Assembly: GCA_944548615.1 (NCBI GenBank)
Contig: OX155973.1
Span: 19,693,543-19,757,542 of the forward strand
Direction of reading: 5' to 3'
Length of the DNA: 64,000 nucleotides
DNA from: Micropterix aruncella
Taxonomy: Eukaryota > Arthropoda > Insecta > Lepidoptera > Micropterigidae
Shown here: one piece after another, positions 1-11,176 of the stretch
Numbering within the stretch: the first letter of the stretch is position 1
Layout of the letters: every line of letters starts with the position of its first letter
Notes under the pieces: model-generated
Databases searched by the model: none
What the model saw: the letters and a program-made list of their open reading frames with translations, nothing else
Told to the model about the DNA's origin: nothing
Translations under genes and position numbers: made by a program

Positions 1-288
1 ATTCTTAATGATCCTAGGTCTCATCCCATCCTCTCCTATCCTTCGCTCCTTGCGAATTATTCCAAATCCTAATTTTATTTTAAAAAAATGGCCTTTTTGT
101 TACTTGATTAATTTTTGTTATGTAATAAGTTTTTCTTCTTTTTTTTAAAAAAATTTTGATTTATCTTTTGGCACCTAAATTTTCACACTTCCACGAAGGT
201 TGGCTGTAAGAGATTGTATTTTAGGCAATAAGTCCGCCTTTTGTATGTTTTTGTTTAATGTGCAATAAAGAATCTCTATCTATCTATA
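1..288 (+). mobile_element. 3' end of a non-LTR retrotransposon (LINE), plus strand
   Basis: The segment contains 'GGTTGGCTGTAAGAGATTG', 'AAGTCCGCCTTTTGTATG', 'GTGCAATAAAGAATCTC' and a short (CTAT)n tail at about 276-288. This layout is a LINE 3' UTR ending in a simple-repeat tail. The same block recurs in reverse complement at 48758-48850 and in shorter form at 41650-41760, and a related tail closes the SINE at 43978-44272. No coding sequence is retained. The element runs off the left edge of the window. The clade (CR1-like) is my inference from the tail style. Confidence 0.6.
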
Positions 289-800
289 ATAAATACATAC
301 ATACACAAATTTACAAAAAATTAATATTAAATTAAACTCCGTGCTCATTTTCTTTGTTCTATATAATTCTATTATAAAAGCAGATTTATTATACAAATTA
401 ATATCTATATGTTGGAACCTAGTATTATATAAGGCCATAAGACGATAAATAAGGCATTTCGTGCATAGTTTGTATTTGCGCGTTGCAATTCGAATGTTCG
501 AGGAGCCAATGGTTCGAGGTGGAACGAAAAATGATAGGTTTTCCACGAGGTATGGGCTGTCGATGGTATTATTAATTATTTTATAAAGGAAAACCATATC
601 CGCAACTGTGCGCCTGTCCTCGAGCGAGTGAAGATGGAAGTATCTCAGTCTGCTATCATAAGACTGAGGTCCTAGATATGATGCCGGATTTTTGGCTAGC
701 AACCGAAAATTCAGAAAAGGTCTGCATGGTAGCTTGCAACCCTAAGCATCGAAAGCTATGGTCGCAGAAACGCAATATCATTATTACTTATTTATTTATT
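280..800 (-). pseudogene. LINE ORF2 C-terminal fragment
   Basis: An open frame of about 140 codons at 280-702 reads on the minus strand with 'LHSLEDRRTVADMVFLYKII' followed by 'LSFFVPPRT', the pattern of the region after the reverse-transcriptase domain of insect jockey/CR1-type ORF2 proteins. Upstream sequence to about 800 continues in another frame with resemblance to the same region, so at least one frameshift is present. The RT catalytic core is absent. The fragment meets the plus-strand LINE 3' end at 1-288 tail to tail. It is a dead 5'-truncated copy, not a gene. Confidence 0.6.
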
Positions 801-1025
801 TCTCACATTTAAAAAAATTGCTTAAAATTAGAGTAATATAATAAAAATTAAAAATAGGTAAAAAAAATATATAATAATGAAGATTACAAGGTAAAATAAA
901 ACGACTTCGTCTATCATAGATTTCAAGAATTGAAAAAACGTTTAATGGGTATGGAAGTCTCGGCGCGAGTGAAGCTGGCACTCGATGGTAAAGTTTGAGA
1001 TGCGCTTGTGGCTCGGTCATCGACC
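784..1025 (-). mobile_element. LINE 3'-terminal fragment
   Basis: On the minus strand an open frame of about 74 codons ends in sequence like the extreme C-terminus of a LINE ORF2 ('PRLPYPLNVFSILE'). It is followed by an AT-rich 3' UTR and an (AAAT)n-like tail at about 784-800. Only the last few dozen codons would remain. The clade cannot be assigned. Confidence 0.4.
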
Positions 1026-1960
1026 TGTTAGGCCCACGCGGGCCGTTTGAAGGCCTGTGCCGCGGCGGATCACGGGCGGAGAGTAACTATTCCGTTCTAT
1101 GAGTGGCGCAATTGGCTACCGGCTGGCAACATCGCGCCGCGCGCGTTGCCAGACGGACGCGGACGGTGCGAAAGCGAAAACCACTTTCGCGAGACGTTAC
1201 CGCCTGCACTAGAGCCATCTGTTGACGATCGTGGGATAATTCTTATGCGAATAGATGATTTCCGCTTTAATTGTGTGATGGCAATGATAAGTGTGGGGTT
1301 TCATGTCTTTGTTTACCAAAGGCAGTCTCCCCACATTTATTCAGCATCCAAAATTGTCCCTGACATAAAACCAGACCTACGATATTATAGGCCTAACAAA
1401 GCAGCCTCCCAGAAAATCGATCTTTGAATCAATAGAGAATTGCTAATATTTTTTAGCGCAAAACAGGTGGGTAGGATGGTTAAATAACTTAATTTAAAAA
1501 TGCTGGTCAAATTGACCCGTGGTTAGTGCTCGTGTGACAAATAGTTGTGAGCAGTACAGAAGGGTTAATTATATCGAAATGCACAGGATACCATCACATC
1601 ACTAGCATTCTCTCGTCGGCTCGCAGTTCGCTCGTAGTGTTGCGACAGAGCGACCTCTTTTCACTCTCGGCCAGCTCGATTTCTTCCGCGTTTGACGTCA
1701 CTATTCACCAACACCGCCTTGCCTCGCGTCGAACAGCACTTATTTCTAGAATGTTTAAGACAATTCTAGCGTGGACTGCGACACAGCTCAAATAAGGTGA
1801 ATAAAATAGTGAAAGAAAAGGGGTATTTTCGCTATGGATGCAGCAGCGCATTAGTCATCTCGTCATGGACTATCAATATAGAAAACATAATTTTAATTAA
1901 ATTACTATATTAAACTGTTACGGGGACACATTATCAACAAGTAAATATATTAAAAGGAAT
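1026..1960. other. Unassigned stretch with two GC-rich patches
   Basis: No recognised gene. The patches at 1040-1250 and 1600-1790 are richer in CpG than their surroundings and hold open frames of 126 and 82 codons (plus strand) without any domain I recognise. They could be old transposon interiors or noncoding exonic or regulatory sequence. Confidence 0.3.
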
Positions 1961-1963
1961 AAA

Positions 1964-2065
1964 AAAAACACGACTGCCGTCACAGAAAATTAACTATTTT
2001 ATTTATAATTATTTTTATTACGGTATTTTATGAAATATTTGTGGTTTATGTATTTATCTATGTAT
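1964..2065 (+). repeat. Family B MITE-like repeat, left end
   Basis: Begins with 'AACACGACTGCCGT' and continues with the 'TATTACGG...ATGAAATATTTGTG' block shared with copies at 47988-48349 and 50782-51440. Only the left part of the unit is present. Confidence 0.5.
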
Positions 2066-2950
2066 TTTTCCGACCATGCAAAGCCCATATTAGCTGTAGT
2101 TTTCGATATAGGGGGGGGGGGGTAGGGGGTGCGTATCAGTTAATGATCATAAGACTATAACGGTCTTTTGGAAAATCTCCTGCAGTGCTACGATAAACCG
2201 GGATGTAACATGTCTTAAAGTTATTTTTCTTACATTCTCATTTTGACTTCTTCCACCAAAACTGTTGTGCTGTTAACGACGAACATGGCAAACGCTTCAC
2301 CAGGGAAAGATACCAGGGAAAGTGGGATGAATCAGCGGATTATTGCTGGAACCTTATCAGGGAATCACCAGCAACAAAATACAAATGGCAGGCCCATTGA
2401 TTTCGCCATCAGTGATATTCCTCCGAGGGAGAACTAAATGCATAGACTTTTATAGGCAATTCTGAATAGCTTCAATAACTAAAAAACAGGAGCTAAACTT
2501 GCATTTTTATTATCTTTTCCGTGTTCAGCACCCTTAAAACATAAAGTTGAACTGTTTCCATCAATGTTACAGAAAAAAGTTAAATTATGTTGGCGTAAGG
2601 CGTAGTATGCGTAAAAACATGAATCTTCAGAGACTAAAAACTTTTATACAAAACTGATTTTGACAAACATATTGTAGTCATTCAAGCATCTATATGCTTA
2701 CTTTTAACCCTTCGAGTAGCGGCATAATTGCATGGCAGACCACGGCAATTTATTGGAATTTCTTGTAATATCGCAGCGCTCGACATAAAGTACTATAACT
2801 ATGGAACTACTATAGCAATCATAAAAAGAATAACTGTGCAATGATTGCATTAAAATGTATATATAATATTGAAATCTCATTTTGTAAAACAATTAGATAA
2901 TTATGAATATATATGAGAAAGTCGAAAAATTTAAAAACTCGGCATTTCTA
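2066..2950. other. AT-rich stretch, no gene seen
   Basis: Holds a G-run at about 2110-2122 and short open frames without recognisable domains. I see no feature here that I can support. Confidence 0.4.
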
Positions 2951-2954
2951 ACTT

Positions 2955-3235
2955 GTACTATTTATTTATTTATTTATTTTATTTATTTATAACGTACAAG
3001 AACAAAAAAATACAAGGACATGCATACTGTTGTACATGAGGAATAATTAAGAACAAACATTATAATAGCGAAAAACACAGCTCTATGGATATAAATATGC
3101 TAGCATATCCGAATGAGGCGAAATCGCACAACCAACTAGACCTAGAAGGTCTGTCTCTGGCTGTGCTGTGTTATACCAACTGTATTTTTGTAACTCGCGA
3201 ACTGACGAAGGTGATCAATTTTAAATATTTCTAAA
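2955..3235 (-). mobile_element. Retroelement 3' end, minus strand
   Basis: Starts with a (TTTA)n run at about 2961-2992, i.e. a (TAAA)n tail read on the minus strand. A 3'-UTR-like segment follows, with 'GAGGCGAAATCGCACAA' and 'CTGGCTGTGCTGTG'. A related segment lies at 6510-6790, so this is a dispersed family. No ORF2 coding sequence is recognised. Confidence 0.45.
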
Positions 3236-4855
3236 TCTAACAAATGTGTTGTTTACACAAATTAAAGTAAAATTTAAAGTAGAAAAAAAATAAATATATA
3301 TGTATGCAATTAAGGGCTAAAAATAAAGTAAACTTTACATTATATACAATAAATTTAAGTGGAAAATAAGTAATAATATATACAAATATATGAATAAACA
3401 CTACATTCTAGTATATATGTTTAAGAAAATGATATGTAATATTGCATATCATTTTACTATACTATCGTGATCTTTATTAGATTCTCTATCAAAGGCAATA
3501 CTTCGTTTTGCTTATTTACATACAAAAATATTTATATATTAGCTCATAAAAACCAATATAAATTTTGATAATTTCTCGAAAAAAAAAATGATGATGTTTG
3601 ACAATGGAATTTTACAAGAAATATCCGCGAAATGACGCGCGAAATTATTCTAGCGGCCGTCTATGTATCTATGGTAATAATAAGATATTTGGTATGGATT
3701 GTAGGATGCGTTCGAATTAGAAAATAATATTACTGTGCGCTTCGGGAGCAAGCCGCCAATATTGGTTGTTACGTAATCAACGATGTTCTGATGTGCTACC
3801 AAATTTGGTCGTTACGTAGTCGAAGGGTAAAGTAACTTTTTATTCTGGACCAAAATATTTCAGAGAAATCGTGGTTGTACAATTGTATCGGAGCGCGGTC
3901 GACTTGGTTCCCCTTGAAAATTATTTTTTTCCTAATGCCCTTATTGATTAGTGCAGAAAGTGTTTACGGCCAAAGAGTCGTTTACTTTCTCGTCGCCAGG
4001 TTAACGCATACACTGCTGAAATGAATAGCACACAGACGCTTAACTTTCAGCCACACACACAGCCACCCGTCGTCGGTCGGTCGGTTGCTTGTTGGTCGGT
4101 CTCTAGGCAAAGTTGCGTTTTAACGTGCCATTATTTAGGTCGAGCGTTGGCCTCTATGAGTTCTGATCTATAATTGTGCGACACTGTGCTGCTGACTGTG
4201 CCCGCGCGCACCAGCGACCCTCAAACTATCCGCGGTTACGGTCCGACACGACTCGTAATTACTTTCCCCTTTCAGTACATCAACAAGTAAATTTATTAAA
4301 ATTATTTTTATTACTGTTTTTTTTTCGTCATTAGCTATTTGTCAATCTGCTGATTGAACTCTGCTCTTAAGCCTCCGCCAAGAAAAAGCAGACGGATTTC
4401 ATACAGACGTGGTGTCAGAAACGCGTAATGTCTCTGTCTACTTGTAGTTTTCACTCGTTGGTGAGCTTGTTTACTTTTATTTCGAGTGACATGGGAGAGG
4501 TTTGGCGAAGAATTTCGGTCAGTGCTTCTATGGAAATGCGTAATAATATTTTGCACGTAGAATTGTGTCAAATGATAGATATTTTACAAAATGTAATGAG
4601 AAGCGATGGCGGAAAAATTATTATAACTTCGATTATGAAGCATAAATACGATAGCCTGATGGGAAAGAAGAGAAGAGAAAGACCAAGATCAGAGAGAGGA
4701 AGATCTGACAAATTTCTCAAGCGTTCCGTGCCGTTTGTGAAGCGCGTGAGACGATTTCGGGAGCGCTGCAAAGCCGAGGCGCCAGGTACGGAGAATGAGC
4801 CGTTAGTTGCGTCTACAAGTAGAGCTGAGTAATTGACCGAGATTGACCCGGAGAG
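3236..4855. other. AT-rich DNA with a short hairpin; no supported gene
   Basis: A hairpin with 11-bp arms lies at 3426-3436 and 3445-3455. At 3750-3830 a short motif (CCAA-ATTGG-TTACGTA) occurs twice. A 134-codon open frame at 4428-4832 is rich in Arg and Ser near its end but shows no family signature, and I do not call it a gene. Confidence 0.35.
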
Positions 4856-4859
4856 GGAT

Positions 4860-5090
4860 GCTCGACAGAATCGTTTGATCTGCACGGTTTCTAATGCTTC
4901 CGTGCAGCTTGGGCCCGGTATCCCGCTTGTGTTCTCGGGTCGACCCAACACGGTTTAACTCCTATTCGGTAGCCTCTCCGAAGAGGAACCTATCCTGGAA
5001 GGGCCGCTGTGAGCTCTGCCTGCGGCTGTAACCTGCCGTCGTACTACAGTTGTGATCAGATGTGTGGATCCGGGGTAACACCTGCACACG
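4860..5090 (+). repeat. Family A fragment (5' part, diverged)
   Basis: Similar to the reverse complement of 48510-48745 through 'TAACTCCTATTCGGTAGCCT' and 'CGAAGAGG'. Only the 5' part of the family A unit is present and it is clearly diverged from the full copies at 34185 and 59395. Confidence 0.4.
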
Positions 5091-5479
5091 GTGACTTTTT
5101 GATGTACACCATTCTTCCTTCAAGTATATATTTATTTGTGTATTATGTATTTTTTTATATCTTTTTCTTTGTTTACTTTTGTCCATCTTATCGATGAGGT
5201 GACTCCTTAATATCAAGCTTTTTTATCTGAGTATTCATTCACCATATTTGCAGTGTGTGTAGTGAGATCATGAAGACTTTGTTTTTTTATATTAATTATA
5301 GAGGTTTATTTATTTAACGATTGAAAGGTACATGATTTTGTTTAATTGTTTTATCCTGAAATGCATATTATTATGCTGTGTGTGTCCACCGAACTTCTGC
5401 AATCCGAGGAATAACCGGGGGAGTCTGGAGACGTATGTTTTCTTAAAAGTGGGGCTAACTAGCGTTACCTGGCTTCACC
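5091..5479. other. No gene seen
   Basis: T-rich intervening DNA with short unrecognised open frames. Confidence 0.4.
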
Positions 5480-5640
5480 TACTTATTCTTAGAAACGATC
5501 CGTTTGCCACCTGATCCCATGTGATACTGATGAGCAAAAGGAGCCACGGCCCGCTTTAAATTCGAACTGAATTACCGCTAACATCAGGTAGACTAGAGGC
5601 TGCGCAAGCGACATCGAATCCGTAACTAGACTGCATTTGT
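5480..5640 (+). repeat. Family A fragment (middle part)
   Basis: Carries 'TTCGAACTGAATTACCGCT' and 'TGCGCAAGCGACATCGAAT', both matching the middle of the copy at 36408-37140. The flanking family A sequence is missing. Confidence 0.45.
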
Positions 5641-6509
5641 TTCTTTTTTATTTATAAGGAAGTAGAGTGCCTAAAATGCATTTATTATTATTATGTTATA
5701 TAACCAATAAACACTAGACAAGAAAATGTGTTAGACTTAGACTTAGACTTTAATGCAGTGCAGATTAGTACCTACTCAAATGGGCGTTTACTGTACATTC
5801 ATTTCTTCGTTATTGGTAGTCTATTTTTAGAATGCAATGGATATTTATTCACTTTAGTCACTGCTTCAATAACGAACCCTTTAATATTTCATAGCCCAGA
5901 TATAAAATCCTACGTGTTTGTATACAATATTCTATAGGTATCACTTATGTGGCTGCCATACTGCAAGCCGCTCCATTTCAGTGCGTTGACTTTTCGCCCA
6001 GTTTTTTTATTGCTGACGCTTCCCAACCAACAGTGCTACGACTTTTCGTAGCGTAGGTCTGGCATTTGAAAGTATAATCGAAACAGAAACATTTATTCAC
6101 CTATTTTCTGGCAGTTGCGCTGTAGCTGCAATAGAATACGATCAGAGATGTGAATGTGGAGCGAACTAATGCTATAGACATATTTAAATACAAACAGAAA
6201 GAAAAGACCACGACTTTTCAAATATGTTCAAGACAAACAAGGATGCCTACAATAGCGCATCCTCTTCAATATCGACGGAGAGTCGATCATCTGCACGACT
6301 CTGGAGTACTGGAAGGTAGGTTTCGCCATAGGATGAGGATTGCTAACCTACGTTACGGCCATGAATGCGCTGCTACAAAGTCTATCCTTTTAAATATAGG
6401 ATTTGGGCTATCAGCTCATAATCAACCACCAAACTGGCCAAGTCTCAGAAAAGGATATTAATATTGTAGAGATATCTCAAATCTCTAACGACGGAAGTTG
6501 TATAACAGA
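5641..6509. other. No gene seen
   Basis: Contains short open frames (for example 103 codons at 6150-6461) with no recognised domain and no splice or promoter context that I can support. Confidence 0.35.
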
Positions 6510-6790
6510 AATATTTTTTTTATTTTTTATTACGTAACGTACAAATAAAATAACTTGACGTGCAGTTGTTGATAATAGTTACCGATTGATACATAAAAGT
6601 TAACAAGGAATATTAATAAGTGAAAAATACATCTTCGTCCACATGCTCTATCCACATGCTCTATCTACAGCTCTATCCGCATACACAAGATGAGCCGAAA
6701 TCGCACAAGACGGTCTGTATCTGGCTGTCTGTATTTAATGCGTTATTTTTATTGTCGCGCAAACTGACACATATGATTTCATTTTATACG
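6510..6790 (-). mobile_element. Retroelement 3' end related to 2955-3235
   Basis: Begins with a T/A-rich tail and 'GTAACGTACAAATAAAAT', then 'GAGCCGAAATCGCACAA' and 'TGTATCTGGCTGTCTG'. These appear in the same order as in the copy at 2955-3235, with local indels. Confidence 0.45.
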
Positions 6791-7060
6791 GTTTTAAACC
6801 GACTTCAAAAAAAGGAGGTTATCAATTCGGTTGCATTTTTTAAAAATGTTTGTTACCTCAGAACTCTGCCACTTATGAACCGATTTGAAAAATTGTTTTT
6901 TTATTTAAAAGGATATACTTAGAGATTGGACCCCATTTTATCAAAATCTTGTTCTGATAATGGGATCCATGAGGAATTAAGGGAACTCCTCAAATATTAT
7001 CATATGAAGTTGAAAATTTACATGTTGGTTAAATTTCGATGACAATTAATTTTTTTTATG
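6791..7060. repeat. Dispersed repeat with 'ACCGACTTCAAAAAAAGGAG'
   Basis: The segment around 'AACCGACTTCAAAAAAAGG' is a motif I associate with abundant interspersed repeats of insects, especially Lepidoptera. No coding content. Boundaries are approximate and the class is unknown. Confidence 0.35.
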
Positions 7061-7082
7061 GTAAGCATGACCTCATTCTACA

Positions 7083-8045
7083 ACTTGGGTTGTCGACTAC
7101 AGCGGGCGAGCCCGTCACCTCAGAAAGTTTTAACTATTAGTCGTTCTATCTCCCTGGAAGTGAGCGCAGAAGACTTCGGGACAAAACAATCCACCGTCTA
7201 GCTACGCCACGAGCCCGTAAGAGACCAACGCCTTAACCGCGAGATAGCCAGGAATGTTACCCGACGGGCCGACACTCGCGCCCTTACTTCCAATTGTTAC
7301 CAGATTACTCCGGTCTCTCGATTGGCTGCGAGTTCGAGGTCGCTTGCGCGGTCCTCTCCCTTACGAAGCGGTGAAACGGTGTTTAGCGAATCTATCGCGG
7401 ACCACAGCGTCCTTTGCCCGGCTGTTCACCCAGGATCGGATGGCCGATGGTCATTTCAAGAGCAGTCGCCGTAAGGTCCGCAACCACCCCCGCTCTATAG
7501 GAAACAGTACTGCTTCCAGACTCCCCCGACTGTGAGTCCCGGTCCTCTCCCCCGTAAGGGACAGGACCGCGCAAGCGACCTCGAACTCGGAACCAATCGA
7601 GAGACCGGAGAAATCTGGTCACAATTGGAAGCAAGGGCGCAAGAGTCGGCCCGCCAGGTAACATTACTGGCTATCTCGCGGTAAGGCGTTGGCTTCTTGC
7701 GGGTTGTGACGTAGCTGGCCGTTGGATTGTTCTTTCCAAAGTCTTCTACGCTCACTGCAGGGCGACAGAACGAAAAATCGTTAAAACGTCCTGTGGTGAC
7801 GGGCTCGCCCGTTGTAGTTGACACCGTAAGTTGTTAGTCAGAGTGCACAGTCGATTGGCTTACGCCGCACGGTGCGCAGACCGTCCAGGAGCGCCAGAAG
7901 GTTGATTCCCAGGGGAAACTGGCCATAGTCCTACCCAGGCTCGCACTTCATGCGTGGAGGCCGTCGGATAGGTGTTGACCCGTGAGTGTGACCAACCCTG
8001 AACAGAATGGGTCTTCGTGGCCAACTCAGCAAGGGCCCATTAATT
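7083..8045 (-). repeat. Family A full copy, interrupted by a nested copy
   Basis: Reads on the minus strand as a complete family A unit. The 3' terminus (reverse complement 'GGGCGAGCCCGTCACC') is near 7083 and the 5' start is near 8045 (reverse complement of 'GGGCCCTTGCTGAGTTGGCC'). It matches the uninterrupted plus-strand copy at 34185-34855 on both sides of a ~300-bp insert at 7533-7832. Continuity resumes at the 'GTTAGTCAGAGTGCAC' point, so the insert is a later arrival. Confidence 0.7.
7533..7832 (+). repeat. 5'-truncated family A copy nested in another, opposite orientation
   Basis: Matches only the last ~300 bp of the family A unit. It starts near 'GGACCGCGCAAGCGACC' and ends at the shared terminus 'GCCCGTTGTAGTTGACACC'. 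It sits inside the minus-strand copy at 7083-8045. A shared 3' end with a variable 5' end is what target-primed retrotransposition produces. A short duplicated TGT flanks it, too short to be a convincing target-site duplication. Confidence 0.65.
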
Positions 8046-8057
8046 CCCCTGATTCTA

Positions 8058-8430
8058 CACCCTGGGTTGGCTCCCGACAAGGGAACTCCTCAACGGTCAA
8101 CTGCACAGACACGAAAGTGTGTATATATATATACTCATTCAGTTATGATAGCCCGTTCTAAGTGTCACCATAACATGACTGCTAAACACAGGGTTGGCTC
8201 CTGACGAGGGGACTCCTCAACGCTCAACAGCACAGACACGAAATTTTGTATATGCATTTAATTACGACAGCCCATTCTATGTTTCACCAAGACCAGACTG
8301 CGGCACCCAGGGTTGGCTTCCAACGAGGGAATTCCTCAACGGTTAACAGCACAGACACAAAATTTTGAATACGCATTCAATTATGATAGCCCGTTCTAAG
8401 TATCACCATGACATGGCTGCTGTACTTATA
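8058..8430. repeat. Tandem repeat, three ~122-bp units
   Basis: Three head-to-tail units begin with 'GGGTTGGCT' at 8064, 8191 and 8310 (spacings 127 and 119). Each contains 'CTCCTCAACG', 'GCACAGACAC' and 'AGCCC.TTCTA'. They are diverged from each other. The array abuts the 5' end of the family A copy at 7083-8045. Confidence 0.75.
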
Positions 8431-9645
<1,215 letters not shown>

Positions 9646-9647
9646 TA

Positions 9648-9668
9648 ATTTGGTCCTTCGAGCCGGAT
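9648..9668 (+). promoter_or_regulatory. Putative primer-binding site
   Basis: 'TTTGGTCCTTCGAGCCGGAT' begins three bases after the LTR end, the expected place for a tRNA-primed minus-strand start. I do not assign the tRNA. Confidence 0.5.
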
Positions 9669-10405
9669 TTAAAATATAGTTCGGTATTACAATCCAGTGA
9701 AATTTATATCGTTTGTTTAAATTATTTGTCAGTAGATCTATAGAAATACATGGAACGTTTCATTGTCATATTGTAATTTCGCATCGTAATATTAGGATTC
9801 AGATTTATTTACCTAGCACCTTTATAAAGTGTGAGTTCGTCACACTATCGTTATATTGGGCTATTCGATAGGTAAATAAATTAAATCGTAGTAGGAGTCA
9901 ATTATTGTTATACAATTCGTTTATTTTCGTCAACAGCGCGCGCGTAAAATAAAATAGAAGGAATTGATAAATCATTTAGTGGTCATCATGTTTGATTTGA
10001 CGTTTCGTTATCTCGGTCGGTCATTTATCGAATTCTTTCGCCTTCATTAGAGAGTGATTAATAATCGTATCGTAAATTTATCGTACATTCCATATAGCGT
10101 GCAATAAATAAACAAACATAAATAGTTGTTTATTATCATAAATTACGTGATAATATATCAATCAATTTACGTGTAATTAATTGAAAAAAATCTTGGATTC
10201 ATACATTTAGTTTCAAAAAAAAATAAAACACTTTCGTAGTTAATTTCATATCGTTTTCAAATCGTTTAGTAGATTGATTGCAGATCGATTATACGATAAT
10301 GAGGTGAGAAGGATTGCGTATTTTTTGGAGAACTTAAAATATCGTACGTACTTATTGTACCTATAAAATTATCGTTTCTTTCGTAGACTAGTGCATATAA
10401 TCATA

Positions 10406-10635
10406 ATGCCTGTAATCGACGATCTCAATTTCGCAGTGCAGTCTACTTTGAAGAAAATAATTAGAATTGAAGACACGGCTCTAAAGTGTGAAAATGAACC
10501 GGCAAACGAAAAATTAAAAAACCTTTTAAAGGTTATGTCGGATGGAATGGATGATTTGCTGGATAATTTCTCCGAAAATATAGGGAAGATTGCCGCATAT
10601 AATGCAAAACAATCCCCACGCATCGAGAAGGATAT

Positions 10636-10636
<1 letters not shown>
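10406..10636 (+). pseudogene. BEL/Pao gag, N-terminal part (interrupted)
   Basis: The ATG at 10406 opens 'MPVIDDLNFAVQ' and continues for about 77 codons until the (TTTA)n tail of the inserted LINE. Sequence past the LINE (from 15407) resumes with 'QREIEEFEAHFYNA', so both parts belong to one gag. An upstream in-frame ATG at 10391 exists, but the 10406 start gives the cleaner N-terminus. The disrupted gag cannot produce a normal capsid protein from this copy. Confidence 0.75.
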
Positions 10637-10666
<30 letters not shown>

Positions 10667-11176
10667 TTTCCATAATTCAAGATACAAATTACAAAGAAAA
10701 TCCTTATTCTAACAAAAAAAAACAGTTTATAATAAGTGTATATATTATACCTAGCTTAGAAAGGAAATTCATCTTTTGACATGACGGTTTACCACCTCAC
10801 TAGGTATGAACCTGTGTTGAGGTGGTACTAACATCGATGAATTCTTTTGAGACGAGAGGGCAAGTCTTATCTAATACTTGAGTATAATTTAAAATTTAAA
10901 GTTAAATTTAAAAACATCAATAAAATTATAAACTAAATTAAAATTTATGACAATCTACTAAGTTATATGGAATAATAATAATTTTTTTTATATATTTGAT
11001 ATAAACACATATAAATATGTATACCATATATAGATATATATTAATATAATATATATATTATATATACCATTAACATATATATAGTAATATTATATATAAA
11101 TTCATACATATAATATGATAGTAGGTATATAAAATAGAGTTATAATATATAAAATATAAATAAATATATATCACGA

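Noticed and set aside
4428..4832. A 134-codon host gene
   Set aside because: No domain, no splice or promoter support, and the opposite strand is equally open.
7254..7824. Overlapping ORFs of 82-116 codons in family A copies (also 34334-34684, 59676-59981)
   Set aside because: Similar frames appear on both strands because the repeat is GC-rich and nested in inverted orientation; there is no conserved coding frame between diverged copies.
8058..8430. CRISPR-like array
   Set aside because: Units are long, adjacent and diverged with no unique spacers; this is a eukaryotic tandem repeat.
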